DNA from: Emydura subglobosa
Taxonomy: Eukaryota; Chordata; Testudines; Chelidae
Assembly: GCA_007922225.1 (NCBI GenBank)
Contig: ML679961.1
Span: forward strand, 5,997,702 to 6,061,701
Length of the DNA stretch: 64,000 nt
Direction: 5' to 3'
The translations under genes and the position numbers were made by a program. The notes beneath the pieces are model-generated. The model was not told the DNA's origin, made no database searches, and was given only the letters and a program-made list of their open reading frames with translations. This document shows, piece after piece, positions 35,391 through 45,130 of this stretch (position 1 is the first letter of the stretch; each line of letters opens with the position of its first letter).

Positions 35391-35531
35391 GGGGCCCAAA
35401 ACTGTACACAATACTCCAAATGTGGCCTCACCGGTGCCGAATAGAGGGGAATAAACACTTCCCTCCATCTGCTGGCAATGCTCCTACTAGTGCAGCCCAA
35501 TATGCCGTCAACCTTCTAGGCAATAAGGGCA

Positions 35532-35532
<1 letters not shown>

Positions 35533-35562
<30 letters not shown>
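35533..35562. repeat. (ATT)10 microsatellite in CR1
   Basis: Ten ATT units lie inside the CR1 3' coding region. The near-complete CR1 copy has no such tract at the equivalent position, so the repeat expanded after insertion. Confidence 0.9.
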
Positions 35563-36504
35563 GACTCATATCCAGCTTCTTGTCCTTGTCTTGTCCCAGG
35601 TCCTTTTCTGCAGAACTGCTGCCTAATCAGTCGGTTCCCAGTCTGTAGCAGTACATGGGATTCTTCCGTCCTAAGTGCAGGACTCTGCACTTGTCTTTGT
35701 TGAATCTCCTCAGATTTCTTTTGGCCCAATCCTCCAATTTGTCTAGGTCACTCTGTATCCTATCCCTACCGTCCAGGGTATCTGCCACTCCCCCAGCTTA
35801 GTGTCATCTGCAAACTTGCTGAGGGTGCAATCTACCCCATCCTCCAGATCGTTTATGAAGATGTTGAACAAAACCGGTCCCAGCACCGACCCCAGGGCTT
35901 GTTACCGGCTGTCAAATAGACATCGAGCCATTGATCACTACCCGTTGAGCCCAATGATCTAGCCAGCTTTCTATCCACCTTATAGTTCATTTATCCAACC
36001 CATACTACTTTAACTTGCTGTTAAGAATTTTATGAGAGACCATATCAAAAGCTTTCACCCACATTGTTGTTGCTGGGGCCCTTAGCATATTGTATGAGGT
36101 ACATCACATGTCATGGTCGGCATCTGTAGAACCCGTGGATCTTGAAAGCGTGTTGTGGGGGGTATTGATCATTGTAGCAGGGGAGATATGGCTACAGGTT
36201 TTGCATCTGTTGTTCTGGTGGGGTCTGGTGCCACTTTGAGTTGGTGTGTCCTAGTCTGTGGGGAGCTTGTGTCTCATGATGAGCTTAGGGAGGTCAGGGA
36301 GTAGTTTGAAGGCCAGAAGAGGGGTACAGGAAAGATTTCAGGATGGGGTCCCCATCGAGTATGGGTTGTAGTTTGATGATAGCCCTTAGGGGTTCTAGGT
36401 GATAACTAGGGATGTTATCAGAGGGGCTTTTATTTCTGTGTTGAAGCAGGTTCTGAGGGTATGTGGGTGGCCCATTCCATGATGCGATCTACTTGAAATC
36501 TGAA

Positions 36505-37596
36505 ATCTATCCACCAGCTAGTGATCAAACTTGCAGACAAAGCAGGTGCCATCATAGTCCTCGAATGTGATGACTACATGCACAAGACCAACCAACAACT
36601 TTTCAACACTACCTACTATAAAGTCAGACAAACCCACATCACAATTTCCTCAGGAACTTAAGAATATCATCAAATCCTTCCGCGAACAACTCCAAGGGAA
36701 ACTCTGCAAATTCATCCCCCAGAAACCCATCCAAGGGAACTTCTACATGCTTCCCAAGATAAACGAACAAGGCAGGCAGACTCATCATGTCTGGCCACAG
36801 CACAATTATTGAAGGAATATCAGAACTCATAGAACCGTTCTCAAACACACAACCAGCTTTATCCACCAACTCCGCACCATTACAACCTCCCTCAGAACAC
36901 CATCTTTGCCCCCTGTGGATGTCACTTCCCTATATACCAATATCCCTCCCAAAGACAGTACAGCTGCCTGCCTCAAATATTTACAAGACAATGGAAAAAT
37001 CCTGAGATATCCACCCCAAACTCATCCATTTTATCCTCACCCATAAGAATTTTACATTCAACAAATTCTTTGTCCATATTACAGGAACAGCCATGAGTAC
37101 TAGGAAGGCTCTCCAATATGCTAAATTCTTCATGGACCACTTTGAAGAAGAATTTCTGGACAAATGCACTATGAAGCCAATAATATACCTGAGATACACT
37201 GATATTTTCATCCTCTGGACAGATGATTTAAACTTCAGCCACCACCATCTGTTCATTAAACTGTCTCTGGAAAACTCTCTCACTAGCACCGACTTCCTGG
37301 ACATCATGATCAGCTTCAACAATGGAACCCTACAGACAACTATATACAAGAAACCCACCGATCACCACACCTACCTTCATAGATCCACTAACCACCGCAA
37401 ACACACCAAGAAATCTGTTATCTCCAGCCAAGCACTTAGATACCACAGAATATGCTCAGAGGAGAAAGTCTGGGACACACACCTTAACCCACTCAAAATT
37501 GCCTTCACCAAACAAAGACACTCTGCCAGAGAAGTAGATAGCATCATGGAACGAGCCACCCAAATACCCATTCTACCAAAGAACTGGATTTCTTAA
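36505..37596 (+). pseudogene. Penelope-like reverse transcriptase (inverted part)
   Basis: The translation starts with KLADKAGAIIVL (36525-36560) and, after frame changes, is open from 37093 to 37596. That last part contains YLRYTDIFILW (about 37185-37217), DFLDIMISFNNG (about 37293-37328), the YKKPTD strand (37345-37362) and VDSIMERATQIP. These are the conserved blocks of Penelope-type RTs. The catalytic box, usually RYIDDIF, reads RYTDIF. One residue of the Asp pair is lost by an in-frame deletion, so the enzyme would be dead even without the upstream frameshifts. Confidence 0.85.
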
Positions 37597-37607
37597 TTTG
37601 TGGCAAT

Positions 37608-38330
37608 TCAATGTCTTACATACAGCGCTAGGTCGGCTGCTGCTACAACTCCCTTTATTATTATATCATGAAATTCCTCTAGTCTATCACTTATACAATT
37701 GATACTTAGATACTCAGCACATGTACCCTTTAAGAGTCCCCATTTGGCTTTTCTAAGGGTCCAGGTAGGAATTCCTTCAGTGTTTTCAACATTACCTTGG
37801 CCTTGATATTTAATTACCATAGGGAAGTGGTCACTTCCCATTTCATCTTCTTTAAAGATTTCCCAGCTGCATTTGCTTGCTATATTGCTTGTTGCAATTC
37901 CCAGATCTAAACATGAAAAGGTTCCATCCACCAAATTAAACCTAGTAGGTGTTCCAGTATTGAGCAATACCAGGTTCTGCATGTCAGTTCCAGGTATTTG
38001 CCATCATAATCAGTTTTTCTGCTTCTCCATAATTTATTATGGCTCTTAAGGTCTCCACAAATAGCATATGGGCCTTTGACACCCTTAACTAACTCTTCCA
38101 ATTCTAGATTGTCTTGTTTCTTAGATGGTTTGTAAACATTATAGATTTGTATAAAGGTGCTATTATTCTCAACAGTGTTGAACCCAAAACTTAAGCTCTG
38201 TACATCTATTTCAACGTAACTAAGATCATCCTTTATAAATATGCAGATCCCTCCTCCTCCTATGTCTCTTTCACATCTGATTACATCATACCCTGGAAAT
38301 CTAAACATAAGTTCTCACTAACTATGTTTA
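37608..38330 (-). pseudogene. I-like LINE ORF2: APE-type endonuclease domain
   Basis: Two open stretches (38308-37907 and 37982-37608) read as the endonuclease. They contain GGGGICIFIKDD, a QIYNVYKP strand, the AICGDLKSHNKLW segment (GDFNAH-type motif, degraded), NTGTPTRFN, and the GSDHFPMV motif near 37825-37845. One frameshift near 37945 separates the two. The domain nicks target DNA for target-primed reverse transcription. Immediately below 37608 the sequence switches to a Penelope-like element; the RT of this LINE resumes at about 33260. Confidence 0.8.
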
Positions 38331-38599
38331 AATTTAAACATCATGTCAGGTTTGTTTTCCATTTCAAACAGTTTTCTTTCATTCTCTACCATATGTTATT
38401 AAACTATGTGTGTTCCAACAAAAAACTGTTAGAATCAGGTTATTTAAACTACATTCCCCTCACTTAAGATTGTATGAATGCCTTCTATCAAGAGATTGCC
38501 TATATACAAATACTTTTCTGCCGCTTTTGTTAAAACTTTTCTTCTCAGGCTTCTTCCCTGTCTGTAAAGTGCAAATTAATCACTCATCATAAAAGCTAT

Positions 38600-40560
38600 A
38601 AATTTCTCTTTGCCTAAAAGCGGTACATCTTCATCTCTTCCCTTTATATTATCTTTCCTGTCTTGAACTGGGTATTCTTGTACCAGTAGCTTTTTCCCCT
38701 CACTGGCATTTTTCTGCTTCTCCACATTCTGCTGTGAATATCTTTTAATATCTTCTGCAGAGGATATTTTATAGCTAATTTTAATTTTCTGTATCTCTCT
38801 AGCTCATTCCGCTGCCACACACCTTTACATACTGCTCTGTGCCTATCCCCACAATTGCTGCACTTTAGTTCTGTTCCTTCCACGCAGTTCTCGGATGCAT
38901 GTTCTCCTTCACATTTACCACACCTCGTTTTCTCGTTACAAGCAGCTGCCGCCTGCCCAAACCTTTAGAATGTAGAATCTCTCAAAGGGGCCAGGCTACC
39001 TGGCTTAACCCAGAAGAGTTGATATCCTATATTAACCCTATCAGGCACCAATGCACCTTTAAATGTTACTCAGATGAGTGTGGATGGTTTGGTGTTCTCC
39101 CCCTCTCCTGCGAATCAGTCATTTAAACAGCATTTGGCCTATTTTTAGTAAGCATCCTTCAGTCTTGAGAAACCATAAGTATGGACCCCTGAGAGGTAAA
39201 AATGTGCTCAGTTGGTTTTATGGTATCCACGGCTGTGGCTGAACAAAGCCACTCGAGAGTGACAATCTCTACTGCAGGTGTCACATTTAAAGGTGGTATT
39301 TTGACCCTTTGGGCTCTGCCTTCTGTGAGCTCCTTCCTTCTCTGCTAAGCTGGACTGCCTCCTCTCATATCTATGGAGACCTTTATTGAGCTTTTCTTTC
39401 CAAAGGCTGCGGTCCTGAGTGTGATCTTCCCAGTTATCCATACCCATGGCCATTTCTTTGAGGTCTGGCTTGCGCACATCCTTGAAACGCAAGTTTGGGA
39501 CTCCTTTAGGTCGTTTTCCAGATGACAATTCACCATAGAGGATGTCCTTTGGGATGCACCCATCATTCATTCGGCACACACGCCCAAGCCAGCGGAGTCA
39601 TCTCTGTTTAAGGAGTGGTTGCATGCTGGATAGGCTGGCTCGCTGGAGAACCTGAGTGTTGGTGACTGTGTTATTCCAAGAATTAGACAAAGAGAACGCA
39701 CATGAAAACTGTTGAGCCTTTTTTCCTGAGGAGAGTATAAAGTCCATGTCTCACTCTCATACAAAAGGCTACTGATAACACATGCACAATACACACAGGT
39801 CTTTGTATGTTCTGTCAATTTATTGTTTTGCCAGACCCTCTTGCTCAGGCTAGATATTGTTGTGGCAGCTTTTCCGATGCAGATGTTGAGTTCTGTTTCC
39901 AGTGAAAGGTGGACTGCAAAGCGGACCCCAGGTGTGTGAACTTGTTCACCTCTTCAAGTTCATAAATACTGATGCTGATGGAGGGTGCTTCAATTCCTTG
40001 GCACATGACATTTGTCTTTTTTAAGCTTATAGTAAGCCCAAAGTCTGGCAGCCTTTGGAAAAAAAAACTCTCCATAAGATTTTGAAGACAGGCTTCTGTG
40101 TGGGGCATTACTGCTGCATCATCAGCCTATACCCCTTTTATTTCATCCTCAGTCATGCCTAGTGGAACCCCATACTTTAGCCCTCTTGCTTCCATCATGA
40201 GTTAGGTAGCTAGCAAGGTACTTTTATTTTCCCTAAAATTGTCATTTTAAGCCATTTCTCTGCCTCTCCCTTCTGTGTACATTCTACTAATAAATTTCCA
40301 CCCTGCGTTCTTTTAGCTCTGAATAGATCTCCTGTACTTCACCTAATCCCTTCCGCTGTTTTCAAGTGATTAATATTTCCTATCTTTACATCTTCAGCTA
40401 GTGATTTGATCATTATAAGATGTTGATCCTTTTCCTTACTCTTTTTTCCATCCCTCTCTGCTTCCTCTTCTTCGGACACAGATATTTCTATTCTTTTCTT
40501 CTTCCTCCTCATCGGAAGCCATTCCTCATCCCTTGCTGCTTCTCCCTTGTTTTCCAAAAT
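38600..40560 (-). pseudogene. I-like LINE ORF1 (gag-like, zinc knuckles), interrupted
   Basis: The N-terminal piece (40557-40240) is highly charged (KKKRIE, SEEEEAERD). After the RTE-like insertion (about 39165-40235) the frame continues at 39150-38980 with TLI, VNIGYQ and FWVKP-type strings. It then enters cysteine-rich knuckles (KTRCGKCEG...ENC, then KCSNCG...HRAVC) at about 38950-38830, followed by a basic tail. This is the usual gag-like ORF1 architecture of I-type LINEs, which binds the element RNA. Several stops and frameshifts make it non-functional. Confidence 0.75.
39165..40235 (-). mobile_element. RTE-like LINE fragment inserted in ORF1 of the I-like LINE
   Basis: Minus-strand order: ADDAAV RT box (about 40125), LTISLKKTNVMCQG (about 40020), KFTHLGSAL (about 39930), YESETWTLY (about 39750), CRMNDGCIPKDILYGELSSGKR, FKDVRKPDLKEM and a C-terminal CDTCSRDC...SHSRGYH zinc finger ending near 39240. 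The 3' UTR runs to about 39165. It is the best-preserved RTE-like piece in the window, with the long open frame 39579-39208. It is 5'-truncated within the RT. I-type ORF1 sequence lies on both sides. Confidence 0.85.
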
Positions 40561-40620
40561 AACTTCCAGCCTCTCCCTTTCACCCTGTATCTCCAGCTCT
40601 GTTCATCCAGCCAGCCACCA

Positions 40621-41810
40621 GCCCAACCTGCCCCTGAGTTTTAGGCCCCAGCTCTCAGCCATTCCCAGCCTGCACAGCTGGCCTGCCGCTTGACCTGCTC
40701 AGTCAGCCAGCTTCCAACCTACTACCCCGTCCCCAGCCCCCCAACCAACTGCCCCCTTCTTCCCTCAACTTCCCGGCGTTATACAAGATCAAACCGCTCC
40801 TGCCCAGATAAGCATCATCTTCAATTAGTGCATATCCAGCCCTGACTTTCCTCCAGGTGCAGCCAATAAGATTAATTGGCCCTTTTTAACCTGCTCAGAC
40901 TTTGTGCAGACTGGACACCCTAACACACAGCCATTGACCTAAATCAAACCACACAGACCCCCAAAACCTTCAGAAGGTCTAGATCCAGACTTGGGGAAGA
41001 GATCTGTGAAGCTCGAAAGCTTCCAATAGCAGTTGGTCCAAGATGTTACCTGCCCTCCCTCATCCTTCTTCCATCCAGAAACAAAGTCTAGCTCCAGATG
41101 CAAACTTTGTAGCTGGCACGTGTCCAGGACCAGCCAAAATCCTAGTTCTTATAACCCACCCCACCCCACCCCCCGAACGTTGGAAATGCTCAGATCCCAG
41201 CGACCTGCCTCAGCCCCCATTCTGTTGAACATAAATGACATTCTTTCCCAAGTCGCCTTTGAACACACAGTGCACCGCAGTGCCTTCAAGTGTGACCATC
41301 TCAATTGTTCAGACATTTTATTCCATTCTAATCACATCTGATGAAATTTGAATTCATTCTTTCTTGCAGTTTTCAGGCTGGTGGAACATTCAAACTGGCT
41401 CGTATCCCTTCTCTGATAGGATCGCAAATTTAATTAGTCCAGAAGGCGTCATGTCCACAGGTTCCAATCTTAAATTTTAAAAACATATATCAGTGTAGTC
41501 CCTATTGATCAGGTGGCCACGCGGGGCTCACCCTGAATAGGCTGAGGAAGGAAAGTTAGTCTGTCCTCAGGATTCTATTCAAATGTATCTGTGCTCACTT
41601 GAAATGTCTGACCTCAGAACTGGCCCTCGGGAACGTTCAGCTCCCAAGAGACACCAAAGCAGATACATCCATCATGGTTTGTCTTGTGTTTTCAACAGTC
41701 TCTCATCTCCCGTTGCTTGGGACAAAGCTGCCAAAAAGGTGTGACACACGGCACCTTCCCCCAATGCCCTTTTGCTCAGAGGCAACAGCAGCTAAGGAGA
41801 GCTCTGGCAG
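40621..41810. other. No gene; C-rich flank of the I-like LINE
   Basis: 40560-40800 is C-rich and could be the 5' UTR of the I-like LINE. The remainder shows no domain or recognised repeat. Confidence 0.4.
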
Positions 41811-42030
41811 CATAGACTCGTCAGACTGGAAGGGACCTCGAAAGGTCTTCTAGTCCAGTCCTCTGCACTGACTATTATTTAGACCATCCCTGGCAGGTGC
41901 ATGGCTCCAACAGAGCCTGAAGAGCAGAGGGGAATTGGCACAGAGTGTCTATGAAAATATCCCCTCCTTTCTGCAGACCTGGGGGTGGGGAATCCACGGA
42001 TTCTCCAGGGTGGAATCGTCCAGTTTTGCA
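41811..42030 (-). mobile_element. CR1 3'-terminal fragment
   Basis: The sequence 'catagactcgtcagactggaagggacctcgaaaggtcttctagtccagtcctctgcactga' followed by 'accatccctggcaggtgcatg' is an antisense CR1 3' UTR. The match fades by about 42030. Confidence 0.75.
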
Positions 42031-42564
42031 AAGATATCACCACAGGGACTGTTGAAGCAAGTTGCTGTCCCTGCCCTCTCCTGACGCCTCCACACTCCCT
42101 CGTGAGCAGTTCTTAGTGGACCAGTTTTCTCTCTCTACATTCTGCCAACAGCCAGCACATCTGAAGGAGCCTGCACAATTAGCAGAAATTCTTCCTGCGG
42201 ATCAGCCTTTGCTACCGTTTTTCTTTTTGCTCCTCAAACTAACCTTCTACTTGGATTCTGCTTATGTTTCTACAGCTTTCCCCCTCATTGTTCAGAGCTT
42301 CCCTAAGCCTTCTGCTTATTGCTTTACAGCTCTTCTCAAACCACATTGTTCCCTTGCTCTTTTTGTTATTGTTTCGACATGATGGGTCTGACTTTCAATT
42401 ACACTCTCTCTCCTGCTGTTCCTGAGAGGGACACTGTCATTAGAAAACTATTGTATTAACAATATTCCTCACCGTGGTCACTAATAATGCCTTCCGTTAT
42501 TGAAACCGAAACCATGATAAAAACCATTAGACGGGGAAATGGGGCTCTCGGTATTTTCAGAGAA

Positions 42565-42740
42565 AAACCCGTAGCACTGAGTCAGCTCCCAGGTCAACTT
42601 CACCGGCTCCCGGCTCAGGCTGCAGGGCTAAATATTGCAGTGTAGACGTTCCCACTCCGGCAGGAGCCCAGCTGTGAGGCCAGTGAGGAGGGTGGGAACT
42701 TCTACCCTGCTATTTTCTTTGCAGTGTAGACAAAGCCTGT
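42565..42740. repeat. Palindromic MITE-like repeat ('gcagtgtagac' ends)
   Basis: The unit contains 'gctgcagggctaaatattgcagtgtagacgttcccac' and later 'gggaacttctaccctgctattttctttgcagtgtagacaaagcc'. These two halves are partly inverted complements. This is the layout of a widespread turtle-type MITE-like repeat. A related unit with 'tatgtctacactg' lies at about 60640-60815. Confidence 0.5.
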
Positions 42741-42895
42741 GACATTTTCGGCAAGTCACTTAGTGTCTCTATGCCTCAGTTGCCTGCCCAATCTTTTCAC
42801 CCACCTTTTGTACATCTTGTCTAGCGCAGAGACTGTCTTACCAGGTATCTAGACCATGAAGCTTCCATCTGTCACTAATACAAATAAAAACTCCA
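42741..42895. repeat. SINE-like remnant
   Basis: 'ggcaagtcacttagtgtctctatgcctcagttgcc' followed by 'cttgtctagcgcagagactgtctt' matches the antisense-style order of MIR-like retroposon tails. It is diverged, and the head is not visible. Confidence 0.45.
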
Positions 42896-44929
42896 TATAA
42901 AACTGGATTAAAATGTAGCTACAACGGGAGGAATGATGATTCAACTAGGCAAGCCATTCATCCAGTTTTAAGCCAGACAACCCTCTTTTCAGATGGTTTG
43001 GCTCCCGTCCAGTACCGACATCAAACTGGATGTCATTTTGTCTGGTATCAGATAAAGGAAGCCATTGTGAAGAGGACAGCACCACTTTTCCCCACCAGTG
43101 TGACCTCACACGCACAGTTACGTAGGCACACTCTACAAAATAGCATCCCCCCCCAGCAGTGTGAGCGTGTACACACCATGCATGCGAAGTCATGCCGTAC
43201 TAGAATGCCCGGTATTCTGGGAGTGCATGAATAGCCGCCCTAGATTCAACCCAAAGTAAAATATTGGGTCCCCCTATAGTAGTTGGGCCCACGTCAGGGA
43301 ACCACAACGGACCCTTCCAACTAAAACCATTGTTTTTACAACTGAAATTGTAAGAGAGACGGCAGCCCTCACCACACAGCGCCACACACACCCCGGACAG
43401 GGCTGCCCCATTCTTCAATTGCGCAGCAGTGTGATTATTGTAGCTGCCCAGCTCCAGAGCAAAGGGAGTAACAGCTGTTCTTGCTTGGGTCCCTGAGGCA
43501 GTCCAGGCGAGAGTCAGGCCGGGGGTTCCCTCTTCAGTCCTGTCTCTACGCCAGCAAATTGGCGCTTGAAGGTTTCCAAGCCAGGCTCAGGCTCTCTGCC
43601 TAGCCTCTGCCGCTCCCCATAAATCCCACGCTGACCTGCACCCAGCTGCGACACCCAGCACCCACAGCCTGTTACCGGTGTGGCTCTGGCCCCAGTTCCT
43701 GGGGCCTCTTTCCAGCTGCCTGCTGCCATGTGGCTCCCACTCCCAAATGAACAGAACCCGGCCACCGCCTGGTGCTGGGCCTTCCCCTGGCCTGGCCAGG
43801 GCAAAGGAAGCGCAGTGGAGAAGGGGCTGACGAGAGATGTAGCACCGGCTTTGCTGATCCTTCACAGCAGCTTCATCTCTTCTTCTTCTCCTCCATTTCC
43901 ATGTACTTTACAACCGAATGCCCGAGTCCCCACGCTGAGATCTTCTCATATAGTTACAACAAGGCAACCTTTAAGCCAGGTCTGCCCTCTCCTGCCTGGC
44001 CTCTCCTTACAGTCATCCAGCCATCAGCGCCTCCTGTGTCATGCAAACCCCTCACCTGCCATTAATGTGGCTGGGTGTCTTCCCCACCTCCCCACCGCCC
44101 ATGTTCTTACTCCCCCATCAGAAGCCAGCCACGTTCCGTCACTATGGGCCAAATCAGCCCTTATCAGAGAGAACCCACCGAAATTCCACAAGTCAGCTCA
44201 GACATCTCCCTGGCAGCAGACAGGATGGGGTCTCCAAACGCACAGCTGTCCCTAGACACACAGGACACCCACAGAGGGTAATGGAGGCCCGATGCCGTGC
44301 ACTACCACTGGGGCCCCTGGCAACATGCAATCACAGGAGCTGTGCTGCTCTGTTCCCTCCTGCCCATCCTGGGGGGGGGGGGAGGGGGCGGTGTCGAGGT
44401 CAGCGTCACCATACCAGAGAGTGCTTGCAAGGTTTGAGACGTGGGAAGGCATTCGAGTCACCATGCCACTGGAGCCCACGCTTACAGAGGGGGCTTCTGA
44501 GGAATGGGAAGGGGCTGGTGATGCTGTCTAGGCTCACGCGCTCCCCCCCTCCCCCTTAGATAAGAGTTTCTCACCTTTGCAGATTTACCTCACTTCCCTG
44601 GGCTTTTCCCAAGGGCATGAGTCTTCCCTGCCCCTCTCCCGAAAGCATCAGCCAGCTGACAATGTGCAAAACCCCCTCTCACTGCTCCAGCCCTCACAAA
44701 GCAAGTGCTCTGATCAACGTGGTGCATTGTGCACGCTGTCAGTGCAGAGCAACTTCTGAAAGAGCCTGTGTGGGGAAAGCTCCCTGGGAAAGAGAAGCAG
44801 AGGAAGGAAGTCCTGATTCTTCATTAAGATGAGCCAAAGGGGGCACCGAACAACGTGGGTAGAGCGACGTGTCAGAGGATGGTTTACAACTCTAACTACC
44901 ATTAGCTTCAGGTCAGTCATTCCTTGTAT
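42896..44929. other. No recognisable gene
   Basis: This is a GC-rich stretch with overlapping open frames (up to 191 codons, 43680-44255) and a poly-G tract at about 44371-44381. None of the frames shows a domain or consistent codon-level signal. No repeat boundary was recognised. Confidence 0.4.
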
Positions 44930-45130
44930 TATTTATTTGGTGGTGGCCCCACCTTGGCCCCAGTCAGGTGGTGGGAACCCTGGTGCTGGACACCTGGTGC
45001 TGGGAATCCTGGGGCCAGCATGGAGAGGAGTCCCTGCACCAAGGATCTTACAGTCTAAGGGGGACATCAAACAAAAGTGTCAAGGTGGTGACAGACAGCT
45101 TGTTAGTCCAAGCCTTCCCCTCCCAAGACA
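44930..45130. repeat. Possible MIR- or L2-like remnant
   Basis: 'gcaccaaggatcttacagtctaagggggacatcaaac' is the type of phrase found in MIR- or L2-related amniote retroposons ('cttacagtctaa'). The match is short and diverged. Confidence 0.3.

Larger units (their letters stand above)
33779..36052 (-). mobile_element. CR1 LINE inserted in the Penelope-like GIY-YIG domain
   Basis: The 3' terminus (tagaatcatagaatatcagggttggaagggacctcagg) begins at 33779. The 3' UTR, ORF2 C-terminal part and RT run to 36052, where the element is truncated within the YLDFRKAFD block. TTTCA flanks it on both sides (33774-33778 and 36053-36057). It belongs to the same subfamily as the near-complete copy at 16-20 kb and keeps a recognisable PVTS...VLGPVLFN region. 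It is interrupted by an LTR-like element at 34248-35390 and carries an (ATT)10 microsatellite at 35533-35562. Confidence 0.9.
33480..36495 (-). pseudogene. Penelope-like C-terminal part with GIY-YIG nuclease, split by CR1
   Basis: Starting at 36493 the minus strand reads VDRIMEWATHIP, then the linker, CKTCSHI (a Cys motif near 36200), and VMYLIQY...VGE, the opening of the GIY-YIG domain (to 36057). After removal of the CR1 at 33779-36052 it continues with SLHFQMNAH, LGEHFSQSNHS and DLSGLILKGN (33773-33620), matching the rest of that nuclease domain. Frameshifts are present. GIY-YIG is the endonuclease of Penelope-type elements. Confidence 0.8.
33268..37605 (-). mobile_element. Penelope-like element with internal inversion, in the I-like LINE
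   Basis: The 3' tail lies at about 33268-33470 and the GIY-YIG and C-terminal coding region at 33480-33773 and 36057-36495, both on the minus strand. The RT part, 36505-37596, is on the plus strand. The two coding parts share a 36 bp segment in opposite orientation (36458-36493 and 37534-37569), encoding VDxIMExATxIP in each. This is the layout expected when the 5' part of a retrotransposon is inverted by twin priming. It lies between the endonuclease and RT of the older I-like LINE and was itself hit by a CR1. Confidence 0.82.
29570..40620 (-). mobile_element. I-clade-like LINE, split by at least three independent insertions
   Basis: This is a single antisense LINE. From 5' to 3' (high to low coordinates) the order is ORF1 start (about 40560-40240), ORF1 C-terminal zinc-knuckle part (about 39150-38600), endonuclease (about 38330-37608), RT (about 33260-32100) and RNase H (31794-31570, then 30048 to about 29575). 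These pieces are collinear and together make the expected protein order of an I-type LINE. RNase H is the diagnostic domain that separates it from CR1 and RTE. The gaps are filled by an RTE-like fragment (ORF1), a Penelope-like composite (between endonuclease and RT) and a CR1 (inside RNase H). Frameshifts and stops are frequent, so this is the oldest layer of the block. C-rich DNA above 40,560 may be its 5' UTR. The clade assignment (I, or close relatives such as Nimb or Ingi) is inferred from domain content. Confidence 0.85.

Noticed and set aside
34896..35468. 190-codon minus-strand open frame in the LTR-like element
   Set aside because: GC-rich composition favours long chance frames, and it overlaps the promoter region and crosses the element edge into CR1. 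I see no retroviral or cellular motif.
43680..44255. 191-codon plus-strand open frame
   Set aside because: It overlaps other frames in the same GC-rich stretch, and there is no domain, start context or repeat protein match by eye.
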